Shown: in pieces, positions 9,055 through 17,792 of the stretch
Layout: every line of letters starts with the position of its first letter
Numbering within the stretch: position 1 is the stretch's first letter
Source: a bacterium BMS3Abin14
GTDB lineage: Bacteria > BMS3Abin14
Assembly (NCBI GenBank): GCA_002897695.1
Contig: BDTG01000039.1
Coordinates: 16,817 to 80,816 of the forward strand
DNA: 64,000 bases
Direction: 5' to 3'
The notes under the pieces: model-generated
Told to the model about the DNA's origin: nothing
The model's input: only the letters and a program-made list of their open reading frames with translations
The model's database searches: none
Program-made: the position numbers and the translations under genes

Positions 9055-9675
9055 TTACCGGGTCATCAAACCTCGAATCGCCTTCGCCACGTCCCGGCTG
9101 AAATCCTCCAGAATCCTGTTCTCGGCGGCCACAACGGCATCGTAACTATGTTCAGCGACGTGGACCCGATAGGTGGACATCCGTGTCAGCAGGGACACAT
9201 CTTGTCCATCGATCACATCCCACTGCACGGTAAGGACCGCGTCCCCGTCAAACCGGGCGTCGAACCGGATTACGTTCACAGGCACCCGATACCTTATTTT
9301 CAGATCCCCCCCCCACGGGGCGGCGATGACCTTAGCCGATCCCAGGAGGATCGATACATTCTCAGTCAGCGCCTTGGGAATGCCGTCTTCCAGCGGCTCG
9401 GCCCACCAGTCGAACTCAGCCAACCGGACCTGGTTATCATCCACCCGGGTAATGATCTGCGGTCGGTTGAGATAGGCCGCCAGCCTGACCGGCCCGACAC
9501 CGATGATCGCGTCACCCAACTCCTCAGAGACATTCTGTTTCTCAGCGGTATCCAAGGCTCTTAGAACATACATCTTCGTGGATGTAACCGTACCCTTACC
9601 CAGGCTCAAGCATCCGCTCATAACCAGAAGGGAAAGGAACAGTGCGGGAATCACATAACGACGGGTCCTCATCAT
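9055..9675 (-). CDS. ABC-type transport auxiliary lipoprotein (PqiC/DUF330-like)
   Basis: 206 residues with a lipoprotein signal ending LLVMSGC (Cys about residue 22), then the ABC-transport auxiliary component domain (MYVLRAL near the start and GVGPVRLAAYLNRPQIITR about residue 60). Family members pair with MCE/Mla or Pqi systems as outer-membrane-side lipoproteins. Its start overlaps the mlaD-like stop by four bases, so it is the last gene of the mlaE-F-D operon. Confidence 0.85.
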   Translation of the reverse strand: MMRTRRYVIPALFLSLLVMSGCLSLGKGTVTSTKMYVLRALDTAEKQNVSEELGDAIIGVGPVRLAAYLNRPQIITRVDDNQVRLAEFDWWAEPLEDGIPKALTENVSILLGSAKVIAAPWGGDLKIRYRVPVNVIRFDARFDGDAVLTVQWDVIDGQDVSLLTRMSTYRVHVAEHSYDAVVAAENRILEDFSRDVAKAIRGLMTR

Positions 9676-10727
9676 TCGCCTCTCCTCTTGCCCCTGCCGT
9701 GTAAAAACTCGTCGGGCCTTTGCGCTATGGAATCCGTCAGAACCCTGAGTGACCTGGTCGCCCTGGACAGCTCATCAAGCACCCTGGACAGCTCAAAAGC
9801 CAGTTCGGTCTTGCCGTTTGTGGTGTCCTGTATGCTGGTCAGGGTGGACGTTGCCTGGTTCAGCGTGCCATGGGCCGACTCGACGGCGCTCCGGGCACTT
9901 TTCATCAGGGGACTGATCTGAGCGTCAACCTCCTCCACAAGCTTATCTATGGATCGGGTCAGGGCAGTGACCTCTCCGGCCAGCGGCTTGACCTGGTCAT
10001 TGACGTTCCGGACGAGAATACCAGCGTCCTTCATTGTCTTGCCCGTGGCATCCATGGCAGGAACAATCCCGGCATCCACTTCCTTGACCAGCTTGTCGAC
10101 TTTGATGAGGATCCCCTTTATTTCCCGTATGCTGTCCATGAGTTCCGGAGCGTTGACCACCCTGTCTATCCCCGCCAGAGAACTACTTATTCTGCCTGCA
10201 ATCTTATCCAGGGGCATCCTCTCCAGTTTTTGGACAATTTCCTGAAAGGGCGCCGGGACTGTTGGGATCTCCGGAACTCCCATGTCTGTGCCAATCAGTC
10301 GTGCCGTCTTTTCGGGCATCAGGTCGAGATTCACGACAAGCTGTCCCGTGACAATGCTCTGCATGTCGAGCTGGGCCCTTAATCCATTTTTAACCAACTC
10401 GTCAATGGGGTCAGGAGCTACCTTCCTGATGCCCTGGATCACCGTGAGTTTTTCCGGTTCAATCTCGATGATCACCGGAATCCTGGCGGTCAACTGCTGG
10501 GCATCGATCTGGAGTGTGATGTCCAGGACAGAACCGATCCTTACCCCACGGAAGTTGACCGGGGCGCCTACATGCAGACCTTTCACCGACCCGTTGAAAA
10601 AACATACGAACTTCGGTCTGTTCTCCAGAAACCCGCCACTGCTGAATATCAAAAGAGCAACAACGATAAGCAGGATGGCTCCGACGACGAAAACCCCGAT
10701 AACCCTCGGGCTGGCTCTCTTACTCAT
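9672..10727 (-). CDS. mlaD: MCE/MlaD family substrate-binding protein
   Basis: 351 residues. One N-terminal membrane anchor (VIGVFVVGAILLIVVALLIF) is followed by an MCE domain (FFNGSVKGLHVGAPVNFRGVRIGSV, about residues 40-120) and a long helical region of about 180 residues that may form a periplasmic coiled coil. MlaD-type proteins form hexameric rings on MlaE and pass phospholipids between the membranes. It lies in the operon mlaE-mlaF-mlaD-lipoprotein. The extended C-terminal helix suggests a longer shuttle than in E. coli MlaD. Confidence 0.9.
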   Translation of the reverse strand: MSKRASPRVIGVFVVGAILLIVVALLIFSSGGFLENRPKFVCFFNGSVKGLHVGAPVNFRGVRIGSVLDITLQIDAQQLTARIPVIIEIEPEKLTVIQGIRKVAPDPIDELVKNGLRAQLDMQSIVTGQLVVNLDLMPEKTARLIGTDMGVPEIPTVPAPFQEIVQKLERMPLDKIAGRISSSLAGIDRVVNAPELMDSIREIKGILIKVDKLVKEVDAGIVPAMDATGKTMKDAGILVRNVNDQVKPLAGEVTALTRSIDKLVEEVDAQISPLMKSARSAVESAHGTLNQATSTLTSIQDTTNGKTELAFELSRVLDELSRATRSLRVLTDSIAQRPDEFLHGRGKRRGE

Positions 10728-10793
10728 GGTCCACCTTCATCTTTCCTGTGCAATTTTCACCATAATTTCCATCCAGAATGATAACTGCGATCA

Positions 10794-11573
10794 TCAGGCC
10801 GTTTCTCCCGATCTCCCGCGCATGAGAAACTCACGGACCTTCTGATTCTCCGAATGGTCCCTCAGATATTTCGGATCGCCCCGGGCGATCATGGTTCTGG
10901 TATCCGGGTCCAGAAAAACCGAGTTATTGCCGATGGCGAAGATACTGAACAGCTCGTGGGTGACCACGATGATCGTGGCGCCCAGGCTCTCGCTCAGATC
11001 AACAATCAGTTCGTCAAGCAGACGGGCGCTGATGGGGTCCAGACCTGCTGAAGGCTCGTCGAAGAACAGAATCTCCGGATCAAGAGACATGGCACGCGCC
11101 AGACCGGCCCTCTTCTGCATTCCGCCGCTGATCTCAGAGGGGTAGTAGTCCTCGAACCCTTCCAGACCCACCAGGGAAAGCTTATAGGAAACGATCTCCA
11201 GGATCCGGGAGAGCGTCAAGTCAGTATACGTCTGAAGCGGGATGGCGACGTTCTCCGCCAGTGTCATGGAACTCCACAGTGCCCCGCTCTGGTAAAGGAT
11301 GCCGAAATCCCTCCTGATCTGTCTACGTTCTTCATCGGTCACATCCCAGAAACTCACTCCTTCGTAAAGAATCCTTCCCTTGGCGGGTGAAATCAAACCC
11401 ACCATGTGTCTCATGAGGGTACTTTTCCCGCAACCGCTTCTCCCCATGACAATGAATATCTCACCTTTATTAACGGTGAAATTCAGATCCCGTTGGAGAA
11501 CAAAGCTACCGAAAGCCATGGTCAGGTCCTCAACAACGATGTGGGGTTCTCCCTTTTTAGTTTTCCGAGCCAT
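10794..11573 (-). CDS. mlaF: ABC transporter ATPase, MlaF type
   Basis: 259 residues with Walker A GRSGCGKSTL (about residue 42), the signature EISGGMQKRAGLARAM, Walker B EILFFDEPSAGLDP and a following switch histidine (VTHE). SGGMQKR rather than the common SGGQ matches the Mla/Ttg2A branch, which energises lipid transport with MlaE. It lies 10 bases after mlaE and 66 before mlaD, as expected for one complex. Confidence 0.93.
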   Translation of the reverse strand: MARKTKKGEPHIVVEDLTMAFGSFVLQRDLNFTVNKGEIFIVMGRSGCGKSTLMRHMVGLISPAKGRILYEGVSFWDVTDEERRQIRRDFGILYQSGALWSSMTLAENVAIPLQTYTDLTLSRILEIVSYKLSLVGLEGFEDYYPSEISGGMQKRAGLARAMSLDPEILFFDEPSAGLDPISARLLDELIVDLSESLGATIIVVTHELFSIFAIGNNSVFLDPDTRTMIARGDPKYLRDHSENQKVREFLMRGRSGETA

Positions 11574-11583
11574 CTTCCTTTCC

Positions 11584-12717
11584 TCAGATCCCCAGTTGGT
11601 TGAAGATCATGGTCATGACAGCGCAGGAGGCAATTATCCAGGTGATTCCCGTCACCACCGCCGATGTGGCCGCCGCTCCCACATCCCAGGCGCTGCGACC
11701 GCACTGCATACCCCGCAGGCATCCAGCGACGGCCACCAGAACACCGTACACAGCGCCCTGGAACAGTCCAACCCAGATATTGACCATTGGGATCGCGGCC
11801 CTGGTCTGCTGGTAATACTCTATGGGGGTGATGCCGAACAGGCCAATGCCCACCACAGCTCCGCCCAGGATGCCCAGGAGATCGGCGTAAAGGCAAAGTA
11901 GCGGCGTCATCAGAATAAGGGCCATCATCCGGGGCATGACCAGAAACTCGATGGGAGAGATCCCCAGTGTTCTTAAAGCGTCGATCTCCTCGTTTACCTG
12001 CATGGTTCCCAACTGGGCCGCGTATGAGGCGCCGGTCCTGCCGGCAAGAACAATGCCGGTCATGATTGCGGCCATGGCGCGAACAGTGGCCAGGCCCACC
12101 AGGTTGGCCACGTAAATCTCGGCCCCGGACATCGCAAGCTGTTCCGCCCCGATGAAAGCGAGGATGACACCCACCAGAAAGCTGATCAGGCCGACGATGC
12201 CCAGGGCCTGCGCACCCGATTCCTGGATAAAAAGGAAGAGATCCGATTTCAGGTATTGGGCATTACCTCTGAAGAACCTCCCTGTGGCAATGACAATCTC
12301 GCCCAGAAATGTGAGGGTCTCCCGCCAGGAATGACCGGCATCGATGGTGGAAGTACCCACCTTCACCAGAAATGACCTCTTGATGTCCTCCCTGCGCATA
12401 TCCTCGCGTTCGGGGACAGTCGTTGCCAGGCGCAGAAGATCCCCTGCGCCCTCTGGAAGCCCCGATGGGTCCAGCCCGATCCCTTCCCTGTCACAAACCA
12501 GTTTGATCTTTTTCAGAAATATGGGGAGAGCGGAGTCCCAGGTGATAATCTCTCGGCCATCGAAGGAAACTTTCGTCACCTCTCCTGCCGCAAAAAGCCG
12601 ATTTTCAAACTCTTCCGATGTGGGTATCGGATCCCTGATCCGCCATGATCCGGACAGGGTGAGCAGGAGAATGCGGCCCTCGGCAACGGTGTATGTAATC
12701 CGGAGAGGAGTACCCAT
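11584..12717 (-). CDS. mlaE: MlaE family permease with N-terminal STAS-like domain
   Basis: 377 residues. Residues 1 to about 110 form a soluble domain resembling a STAS fold (TLSGSWRIRDPIPTSEEFE; VSFDGREIITWDSALPIFL); the remainder is the MlaE permease (FIGAEQLAMSGAEIYVANLVGLATVRAMAAIMTG; TGASYAAQLGTMQVNEEIDAL; PRMMALILMTPLL). E. coli uses a separate STAS protein, MlaB; here it is fused. It is the first gene of the operon. The product is an inner-membrane lipid transporter. Confidence 0.92.
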   Translation of the reverse strand: MGTPLRITYTVAEGRILLLTLSGSWRIRDPIPTSEEFENRLFAAGEVTKVSFDGREIITWDSALPIFLKKIKLVCDREGIGLDPSGLPEGAGDLLRLATTVPEREDMRREDIKRSFLVKVGTSTIDAGHSWRETLTFLGEIVIATGRFFRGNAQYLKSDLFLFIQESGAQALGIVGLISFLVGVILAFIGAEQLAMSGAEIYVANLVGLATVRAMAAIMTGIVLAGRTGASYAAQLGTMQVNEEIDALRTLGISPIEFLVMPRMMALILMTPLLCLYADLLGILGGAVVGIGLFGITPIEYYQQTRAAIPMVNIWVGLFQGAVYGVLVAVAGCLRGMQCGRSAWDVGAAATSAVVTGITWIIASCAVMTMIFNQLGI

Positions 12718-12789
12718 ATATATTCCTCAGCACAGGATGATCAGGGTGTTCGGTCATCTGTTGTCAGTGAATCGACAGGGGTCACTACC

Positions 12790-13368
12790 CTAAACCTTGG
12801 GTTCTTCCCCCAGCTTCATCCCCAATTCGAAGGCTGCCTTCATAACCTCTTTACTATCCTTAATCTCCCCTGCTTCATACGCCGATCCATATACGGTCCC
12901 GGCAATCCTTACGCCAAGGTAGGCTGATATATCCTGGAACATGCGCAGGGCGTTGACAGCGCCGGAAGTGAAGGGATCAGAATCGGCGTAGGTAAGGAGT
13001 ATCCCGAATTCTTTGCCCCTGAAAACATTTTTTTCTCCACCACCCACTGCGTAGATCCTGTCAATCACCATTTTGATCTGGGCGGTAACGGAAAACCAGT
13101 AAATGGGACTGGCGAAAACTATGGAGTCGGCCTCCCTGAACTGACCGTAAATCCCCTGCATGTCGTCGTCGACGACGCATCCCTGTGCGTGGGCACCCTG
13201 GCAATGGTTGCACCCCGTGCAGGGGCTTATATCCATACCGTGAAGGTACAGGGTCCGGACGTCAGCTCCGGATTTTTCGGCTCCTTCCGCCAGTTGTTGG
13301 GCGAGTACCGCGCTGTTGCCGGTCTTTCGGGGGCTTCCCAGGAGAATGAGCACCTGTTTTGCAGCCAT
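12790..13368 (-). CDS. NAD(P)H-dependent FMN reductase / flavodoxin-fold protein with Cys motif
   Basis: 192 residues. The FMN phosphate loop is GSPRKTGNSAVLAQQL near the N-terminus, and VFASPIYWFSVTAQIKMVIDR is the isoalloxazine-side segment. SPCTGCNHCQG around residue 50 gives C-x2-C-x2-C, typical of the iron-sulfur flavoprotein/NADPH:FMN reductase branch found in anaerobes. The role is electron transfer or quinone-type reduction, with the acceptor unknown. A 40-bp copy of the Cys-motif region reappears at 18207-18246. Confidence 0.85.
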   Translation of the reverse strand: MAAKQVLILLGSPRKTGNSAVLAQQLAEGAEKSGADVRTLYLHGMDISPCTGCNHCQGAHAQGCVVDDDMQGIYGQFREADSIVFASPIYWFSVTAQIKMVIDRIYAVGGGEKNVFRGKEFGILLTYADSDPFTSGAVNALRMFQDISAYLGVRIAGTVYGSAYEAGEIKDSKEVMKAAFELGMKLGEEPKV

Positions 13369-13386
13369 GTCCGCTCCCGTCTGTTG

Positions 13387-13442
13387 GAAAATGACACTTT
13401 TCGCTTTCCGTTAAGTAAATAGCCATGAATGGACATTTACGA
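13387..13442 (+). repeat. partial multi-hairpin repeat (family A), inverted orientation
   Basis: Carries AATGACACTTTTCGCTTTCC and a degraded AAAAGCCATGAATGGA...TTACGACC end, matching the copy at 56858-56985. It lies directly upstream of the flavodoxin-like reductase start. Confidence 0.7.
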
Positions 13443-13516
13443 CCCTGTCCTGGCTGATGGTTTCGAAAACAGGGCATACTTTATTACATTTTCGATGGAA
13501 AGGTAAGGAGGGGAAA

Positions 13517-13540
13517 ATGTGCGCCGGCGGCGCCCATTAA
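13517..13540 (+). CDS. possible 7-residue leader peptide MCAGGAH
   Basis: A strong ribosome site (AAGGAGGGG, 13506-13513) stands four bases before ATG; the frame reads MCAGGAH and stops at TAA (13540). It lies 198 bases before the cytochrome b module on the same strand. Such a short frame could be chance, but the ribosome site is better than that of most genes here. If real it could be a cysteine- or histidine-sensing leader. Confidence 0.25.
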   Translation: MCAGGAH

Positions 13541-13738
13541 TAGGCACCGGTGATTCCGTAATGGACGGCCCCAGGAATTGCCCGTGTTTCGGTCTTTCGA
13601 GAAAACTTGCTAGTAAGGTCAACTGGAGGTAAACTCTCAGAAGAATATCAGCTTGGCCCGCCGAGTAAAGCGAGTCCGCGTCATTTGCCATTTCAAAACC
13701 AGGTATCCGTCCACGATGGCTAAAGGGAGGTCAATGTA

Positions 13739-13912
13739 ATGGGAGATTTGCCGATCCAGATGCTGCCCGCAGTGCCCCATATTATTCTCGGAGTCTTCAG
13801 CCTTGCCATTCCCAATCTTGTTTTTTGGTTGTTGGTGATTGTTCTTTTCTTCCTGGCAGCTTGGGCCCGTCTGCCCAAAGCCTTTGAACCGGGTCCAGAG
13901 AAGGAGACGTGA
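13739..13912 (+). CDS. small single-span membrane protein of the cytochrome b module
   Basis: 57 residues, too short for most gene callers. AGGGAGG stands about nine bases before ATG 13739. The protein has a hydrophobic helix (GVFSLAIPNLVFWLLVIVLF about residues 18-37) and a charged C-terminal tail. It ends directly before the cytochrome b start (TGA at 13910-13912, next start GTG 13913 or ATG 13916), so translation is probably coupled. I do not recognise a family; the position suggests a small subunit of the complex. Confidence 0.65.
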   Translation: MGDLPIQMLPAVPHIILGVFSLAIPNLVFWLLVIVLFFLAAWARLPKAFEPGPEKET

Positions 13913-13915
13913 GTG

Positions 13916-14527
13916 ATGGCGCACCGGATAAACTTGACGGCGAAAACTCGGCAGGCGCTAACGGACAGTATCTCTCTCGAAGACGCCCTTCCTACCAAGA
14001 TGCCCGTTTATGTCGACTCCATGGCGTATCTCTTCGGCGTATCGGCGCTTTCGGCTTTGGGTATTCTGATCTTTAGCGGTCTGACTTTAAGCATCTTCGG
14101 ACCGACCTGGTACCACATCTCCGGGACAGGGCACTTTGTGCACTCCCTCCATTTCTGGGCTGTGCAGGTCTTTTTCCTGGCTCTCGTGCTCCACCTGCTC
14201 ACAAAATATACATTGGCCGCATGGCGGGACGGACGCTGGAAGACCTGGATGGTGGGCATTCTGGCCTTTGGAATCGCGGTTTTCACCGGTTTGACCGGCT
14301 TTCTGATTCAGACCAACTTCGATGCCCAGTGGATCGCCGTACAGGCGAAAGACGCCATGAACGCCCTGGGAGTGGGTGCCTTTTTCAACACCATGAATAC
14401 CGGCCAGGTGCTGACCTTGCACGTGGTTTTCCTCCCGGCACTGCTTACGGCATTGGTGCTTGTCCATCTTTTCCTGATTCGCCGCGAGGGCCCGGTCAAA
14501 CCATTTGGAGCGGGGAGGGATAGCTGA
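13916..14527 (+). CDS. b6-type cytochrome b (four-helix N-terminal domain)
   Basis: 203 residues from ATG 13916 (a GTG at 13913 is also possible). Four core helices carry two bis-histidine heme pairs: H79/H93 (H-x13-H) and H169/H184 (H-x14-H). The 14-residue spacing in the second pair is that of cytochrome b6 rather than mitochondrial-type cytochrome b. GFLIQTNFDAQWIAVQA replaces the usual Qo-side helix. The product should be an inner-membrane quinol-oxidising cytochrome working with the next gene, whose start overlaps this stop. No Rieske protein is encoded nearby. Confidence 0.85.
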   Translation: MAHRINLTAKTRQALTDSISLEDALPTKMPVYVDSMAYLFGVSALSALGILIFSGLTLSIFGPTWYHISGTGHFVHSLHFWAVQVFFLALVLHLLTKYTLAAWRDGRWKTWMVGILAFGIAVFTGLTGFLIQTNFDAQWIAVQAKDAMNALGVGAFFNTMNTGQVLTLHVVFLPALLTALVLVHLFLIRREGPVKPFGAGRDS

Positions 14528-15480
14528 TGAGCCGCAAATCAGAGGCGTATTTTCGCGACGTTCCCATGAAACCGTATGACTTGCTGCGGGAAGGGCTTGT
14601 GGTGTTTTTGTTTCTGGCGGGAATAATCTTCGTGCTGGCCGCTGTCTTCGGTTCGCCGGATTACCCCCCTGTGAACAGTCATGATGTGGCGAAATACCAA
14701 CCCGTCGCCTATCTCAAGACAACCGCCAATATCCTGGCCGGTAACTCCGGCATCCAGGACTACGGTCCGCCGTATACGTCGGATACCGCCAATGTGCAGC
14801 AGGTTCTGTCTCTTGCTCCGGCGGCCTGGTTCGGGGTGCGCTATCCGCTCGATGCTTCCAGGGATTTTGTCCTCAAGCCCCTGGAGCGGGTTGCCGCCAT
14901 GGACAAGGGGGTGGCCCGCGCCCTCAAGGCCTATGAGGCTGTCGGCCACGACCGGCAACAGACCTGGTTGAAGGCCTACCTTGCCGCCCTTGATAAGGCC
15001 GCCGTAAACAATGGCGAGGTGCAGGTACCCGCCGGCGACTACGGCCCGGTCCCCGTTTTGATGAACGGCATGCTCGGACTGGGACGGGCGGGCCTGTTGG
15101 AAGGCGCCCTGGATAGCAGTGCCTGGACCCCTTTCAACCTGGATTTCACCAGGTCGCTGTTGTTCTTTTCGGAGGATGTGGACGGTAGTGTGGCGGACAA
15201 TCTGAATATGTCGGGCGAGCAGATGGGTATCTCCCATGAGACGGGCCCTTTCCCAGGGGCATGGTGGCTTATGCCTTACGCAGCCCTCTACCAGATACCG
15301 TTCATGTCCGCATCTCCCAACGCCGATCTGCTGGCGGGCGTGATCATGATTGGACTTTTCCTGGTGCTGCTTTTCATACCCTTTCTGCCGGTCTTAAACC
15401 GCGTGCCTTTTTGGGTGAAAATATACAGGATTATCTGGCGCGATTGGTATTCCCGTTCCGGCGAAGACAAGTCGGCGTAG
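14527..15480 (+). CDS. subunit IV-like membrane protein with a large periplasmic insertion and no PEWY motif
   Basis: 317 residues. The start (MKPYDLLREGLVVFLFLAGI, one helix) and end (DLLAGVIMIGLFLVLLFIPFLPVL) resemble helices of cytochrome b C-terminal/subunit IV proteins. Between them is a soluble, presumably periplasmic, domain of about 210 residues. Where canonical proteins have PEWY, this one has PGAWWLMPY (about residues 242-250), so the proton-accepting glutamate is absent. There is no CxxCH, so no heme c. It overlaps cytochrome b by one base. The homology to subunit IV is my inference from context and the flanking helices. Confidence 0.6.
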   Translation: MSRKSEAYFRDVPMKPYDLLREGLVVFLFLAGIIFVLAAVFGSPDYPPVNSHDVAKYQPVAYLKTTANILAGNSGIQDYGPPYTSDTANVQQVLSLAPAAWFGVRYPLDASRDFVLKPLERVAAMDKGVARALKAYEAVGHDRQQTWLKAYLAALDKAAVNNGEVQVPAGDYGPVPVLMNGMLGLGRAGLLEGALDSSAWTPFNLDFTRSLLFFSEDVDGSVADNLNMSGEQMGISHETGPFPGAWWLMPYAALYQIPFMSASPNADLLAGVIMIGLFLVLLFIPFLPVLNRVPFWVKIYRIIWRDWYSRSGEDKSA

Positions 15481-15706
15481 CCGCCTGAAAGGCATGTTCA
15501 AAAAAAATCTGCTCTTCAGCAAATTCATACCAAAGTGCTCCGAACCACCCCGGCTTTTTTTCGGCCTGGTATTTGCCAATCTGAAAAACCGGAGATATAC
15601 TCTAACCAGACACCTCCAGGGAATATCCAGTGCGTAGAGTAAAAAACCATTCATGGACTTTTTACGACACTAAACATAAACCGGTACAAGTAGAGGAGAT
15701 GTATCC

Positions 15707-16885
15707 ATGTACAAAAGGCAGATAAAGAAAAGGATTTACTGGATGGGAGCCGTTGATTGGGACAGGCGCCTTTTTGATTCTCTCATTCCGCTTCCAGACG
15801 GCACTACGTACAATGCCTACCTGGTTGAAGGGAGCGAAAAAACCGCTTTACTGGACACAGTCGATCTGTCCATGGTCGATGAATTGATGGCACAACTGGA
15901 CGGGGTCCCCAAAATCGACTTTATCATCTCTCATCATGCCGAGCAGGATCATTCCGGGGCCATCCCCCGGGTTCTCGACAGGTTTCCAGAAGCAACAGTG
16001 GTCGCGACCCCCAAAGCCAGGGGCATGCTCATTGATCTGCTAAGAATTCCCGAAAACAAATTTGTCACGGTGAAGGACGGCGAGACGCTATCGCTCGGCG
16101 ACAAGACCCTCAGGTTTATTCACACGCCCTGGGTACACTGGCCGGAAACCATGGTGACCTACCTGGAAGAAGATCGCATCCTTTTCAGTTGTGATTTTTA
16201 TGGGTCCCATATCGCGACCACCGATCTTTTCGTGAACGACCAAGGACGTGTGTACGAAGCCGCAAAACGCTACTTTGCCGAGATAATGATGCCATTTCGG
16301 AATGTGATCGCAAAGAATGTCGAAAAACTCAAAGGATACGACATTCAAATGATCGCCCCTAGCCACGGACAGATCTATGACCGTCCGGCCTGGATCATGG
16401 ATGCTTACCTGGAGTGGACTCTTGGAACGCCCAAAAACATGGTTGTGCTCCCCTATGTTTCCATGCATGCCAGTACCAGGCTTATGGTGGATTATATGGT
16501 GTCCTCTCTGGTGAAAAAAGGGGTGAGTGTTGAGCCGTTTAACCTGACGGTGACCGATATCGGAAAGCTCGCCATGGCGCTGATCGATGGGGGAACGATT
16601 GTCCTTGGAACGCCCACGGTCCTGGCCGGCCCTCATCCTCTGGTCGCGTACTGCGCCTTTCTGGCCAATGCCTTGCGGCCCAAGGCTCAATTTCTTTCAA
16701 TTGTCGGTTCGTATGGATGGGGTGGCAAAACCGTGGAAACGCTTGCGGGGATGATACCCAATCTCAAGGTCGAGGTGTTGGACCCTGTATTGTGTAAAGG
16801 GGTTCCATCGGAAAATGATTTCAGGGCGATGGATAAACTGGCTGACGCCATTGCAAAAAAACACACGCAGCACGGATTCAGATAA
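15707..16885 (+). CDS. flavodiiron protein (FprA-type A-type flavoprotein)
   Basis: 392 residues. The beta-lactamase-like diiron domain has all ligand blocks: HHAEQDHSG (about residue 76), HTPWVHWPETM, FSCDFYGSH and PSHGQIYD. The C-terminal flavodoxin domain begins VVLPYVSMHASTRLMVDYM (about residue 247), with the FMN loop, and contains GSYGWGGKTVE. The enzyme reduces O2 to water or NO to N2O in anaerobes, drawing electrons from rubredoxin or an NADH oxidoreductase. GAGGAGATG precedes the start. It stands alone 226 bases after the cytochrome b module and may share its role in oxygen protection. Confidence 0.95.
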   Translation: MYKRQIKKRIYWMGAVDWDRRLFDSLIPLPDGTTYNAYLVEGSEKTALLDTVDLSMVDELMAQLDGVPKIDFIISHHAEQDHSGAIPRVLDRFPEATVVATPKARGMLIDLLRIPENKFVTVKDGETLSLGDKTLRFIHTPWVHWPETMVTYLEEDRILFSCDFYGSHIATTDLFVNDQGRVYEAAKRYFAEIMMPFRNVIAKNVEKLKGYDIQMIAPSHGQIYDRPAWIMDAYLEWTLGTPKNMVVLPYVSMHASTRLMVDYMVSSLVKKGVSVEPFNLTVTDIGKLAMALIDGGTIVLGTPTVLAGPHPLVAYCAFLANALRPKAQFLSIVGSYGWGGKTVETLAGMIPNLKVEVLDPVLCKGVPSENDFRAMDKLADAIAKKHTQHGFR

Positions 16886-16969
16886 TACTGGGGTTCCCCC
16901 TACCCACAGATTTTGCGGAAAAGGCTGAGTAGTTATGTTCTTATTTGATATGGTCGCAGAAAGTCCATC

Positions 16970-17551
16970 TTATTTGGCCTTACCAATTTCCATTGCTTCA
17001 GGAACCTCAACGACCTTTCCTGTCCTTACATCAAAGACGAATCCGTAAATTGGGATTTCAGGAGGTACCAATGGATGAAATCGTAGGCGCCGGACATCCG
17101 CGGTAACGCTCCTGGTTTGATCACTGATTGTTAGCCAATCGATGTAATCTCCTTCAGTTGAACCAGGCCCTTCCCCGGAATCATGCCATCCGCTTGCGTC
17201 AATTGTAGCTGTCTTCAGGCTACTTGCCAACAATGATCGCATAACATCATCAGTGAATGTCTGCATTCCACAATCAGTATGGTGGATGACAAACCACTCG
17301 TTTGTTCCCAGAAGCTTGTATGAGATTACAAAGGAGCGGACAGCATCTTCACTGACTCTGCCACCTGCATTACGAATTACATGAGCATCTCCCTCGCATA
17401 CCCCACAAAATTGAGCAGGATCAAGACGCGCATCCATACAGGTCAGGATGGCTATGCGCCTCCCTGGAGGCATTGGTAAATTTGCTTTATCACCAAAGTC
17501 TTTAGCATAAGCAGTATTTGCAGCTAATACCTCGTCTAATATTTTGCTCAT
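16970..17551 (-). CDS. beta-class carbonic anhydrase
   Basis: 193 residues from ATG 17551 (GGAGAT upstream); an upstream ATG-less extension to 17593 runs into a repeat. Zinc ligands are visible as CMDARLDP (C-x-D-x-R) near residue 39 and HHTDCGM (H-x2-C) near residue 90. It catalyses CO2/bicarbonate interconversion in the cytoplasm. It is convergent with the flavodiiron gene. Its upstream region is immediately followed by half of a family A repeat (17569-17620). Confidence 0.93.
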   Translation of the reverse strand: MSKILDEVLAANTAYAKDFGDKANLPMPPGRRIAILTCMDARLDPAQFCGVCEGDAHVIRNAGGRVSEDAVRSFVISYKLLGTNEWFVIHHTDCGMQTFTDDVMRSLLASSLKTATIDASGWHDSGEGPGSTEGDYIDWLTISDQTRSVTADVRRLRFHPLVPPEIPIYGFVFDVRTGKVVEVPEAMEIGKAK

Positions 17552-17568
17552 TTTTATATCTCCACATA

Positions 17569-17778
17569 CTTGGACGCCCCTTAGTGGGCGCATTGATGAT
17601 TTCTTACGAAATCATCAATTATGACAGGGTCGTAAAAAGTCCGTTTATGGCTTTTTACTCCACGGAAAGCGAAAAACGTCGTTTTCACTTTCCTCACAAA
17701 TCAACAACTTGCCCTGCAAGTCATTGATTTGGACGCCCTTCAATGGGCGCATTGATGATTTCTTGCGAAATCATCAAT
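17569..17778 (-). repeat. multi-hairpin repeat family A: a half copy and a full copy in tandem
   Basis: 17629-17778 is a full unit of about 150 bp: GTCGTAAAAAGTCC...TATGGCTTTTTACTCC, a linker, AACAACTTGCCCTGCAAGTC, then GACGCCCTTCAATGGGCGC and TTGATGATTTC-ttgc-GAAATCATCAA. 17569-17620 repeats only the last two hairpins. Other copies lie at 39818-39965, 56858-56985 and 21895-22020; strand given is arbitrary. Confidence 0.85.
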
Positions 17779-17792
17779 GGTGTATATTTTAT

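Noticed and set aside
17569-17778. Family A repeat as an IS or riboswitch
   Set aside because: No transposase frame is present, and copies occur in both orientations relative to genes and in unrelated contexts; I keep it as a repeat of unknown role.
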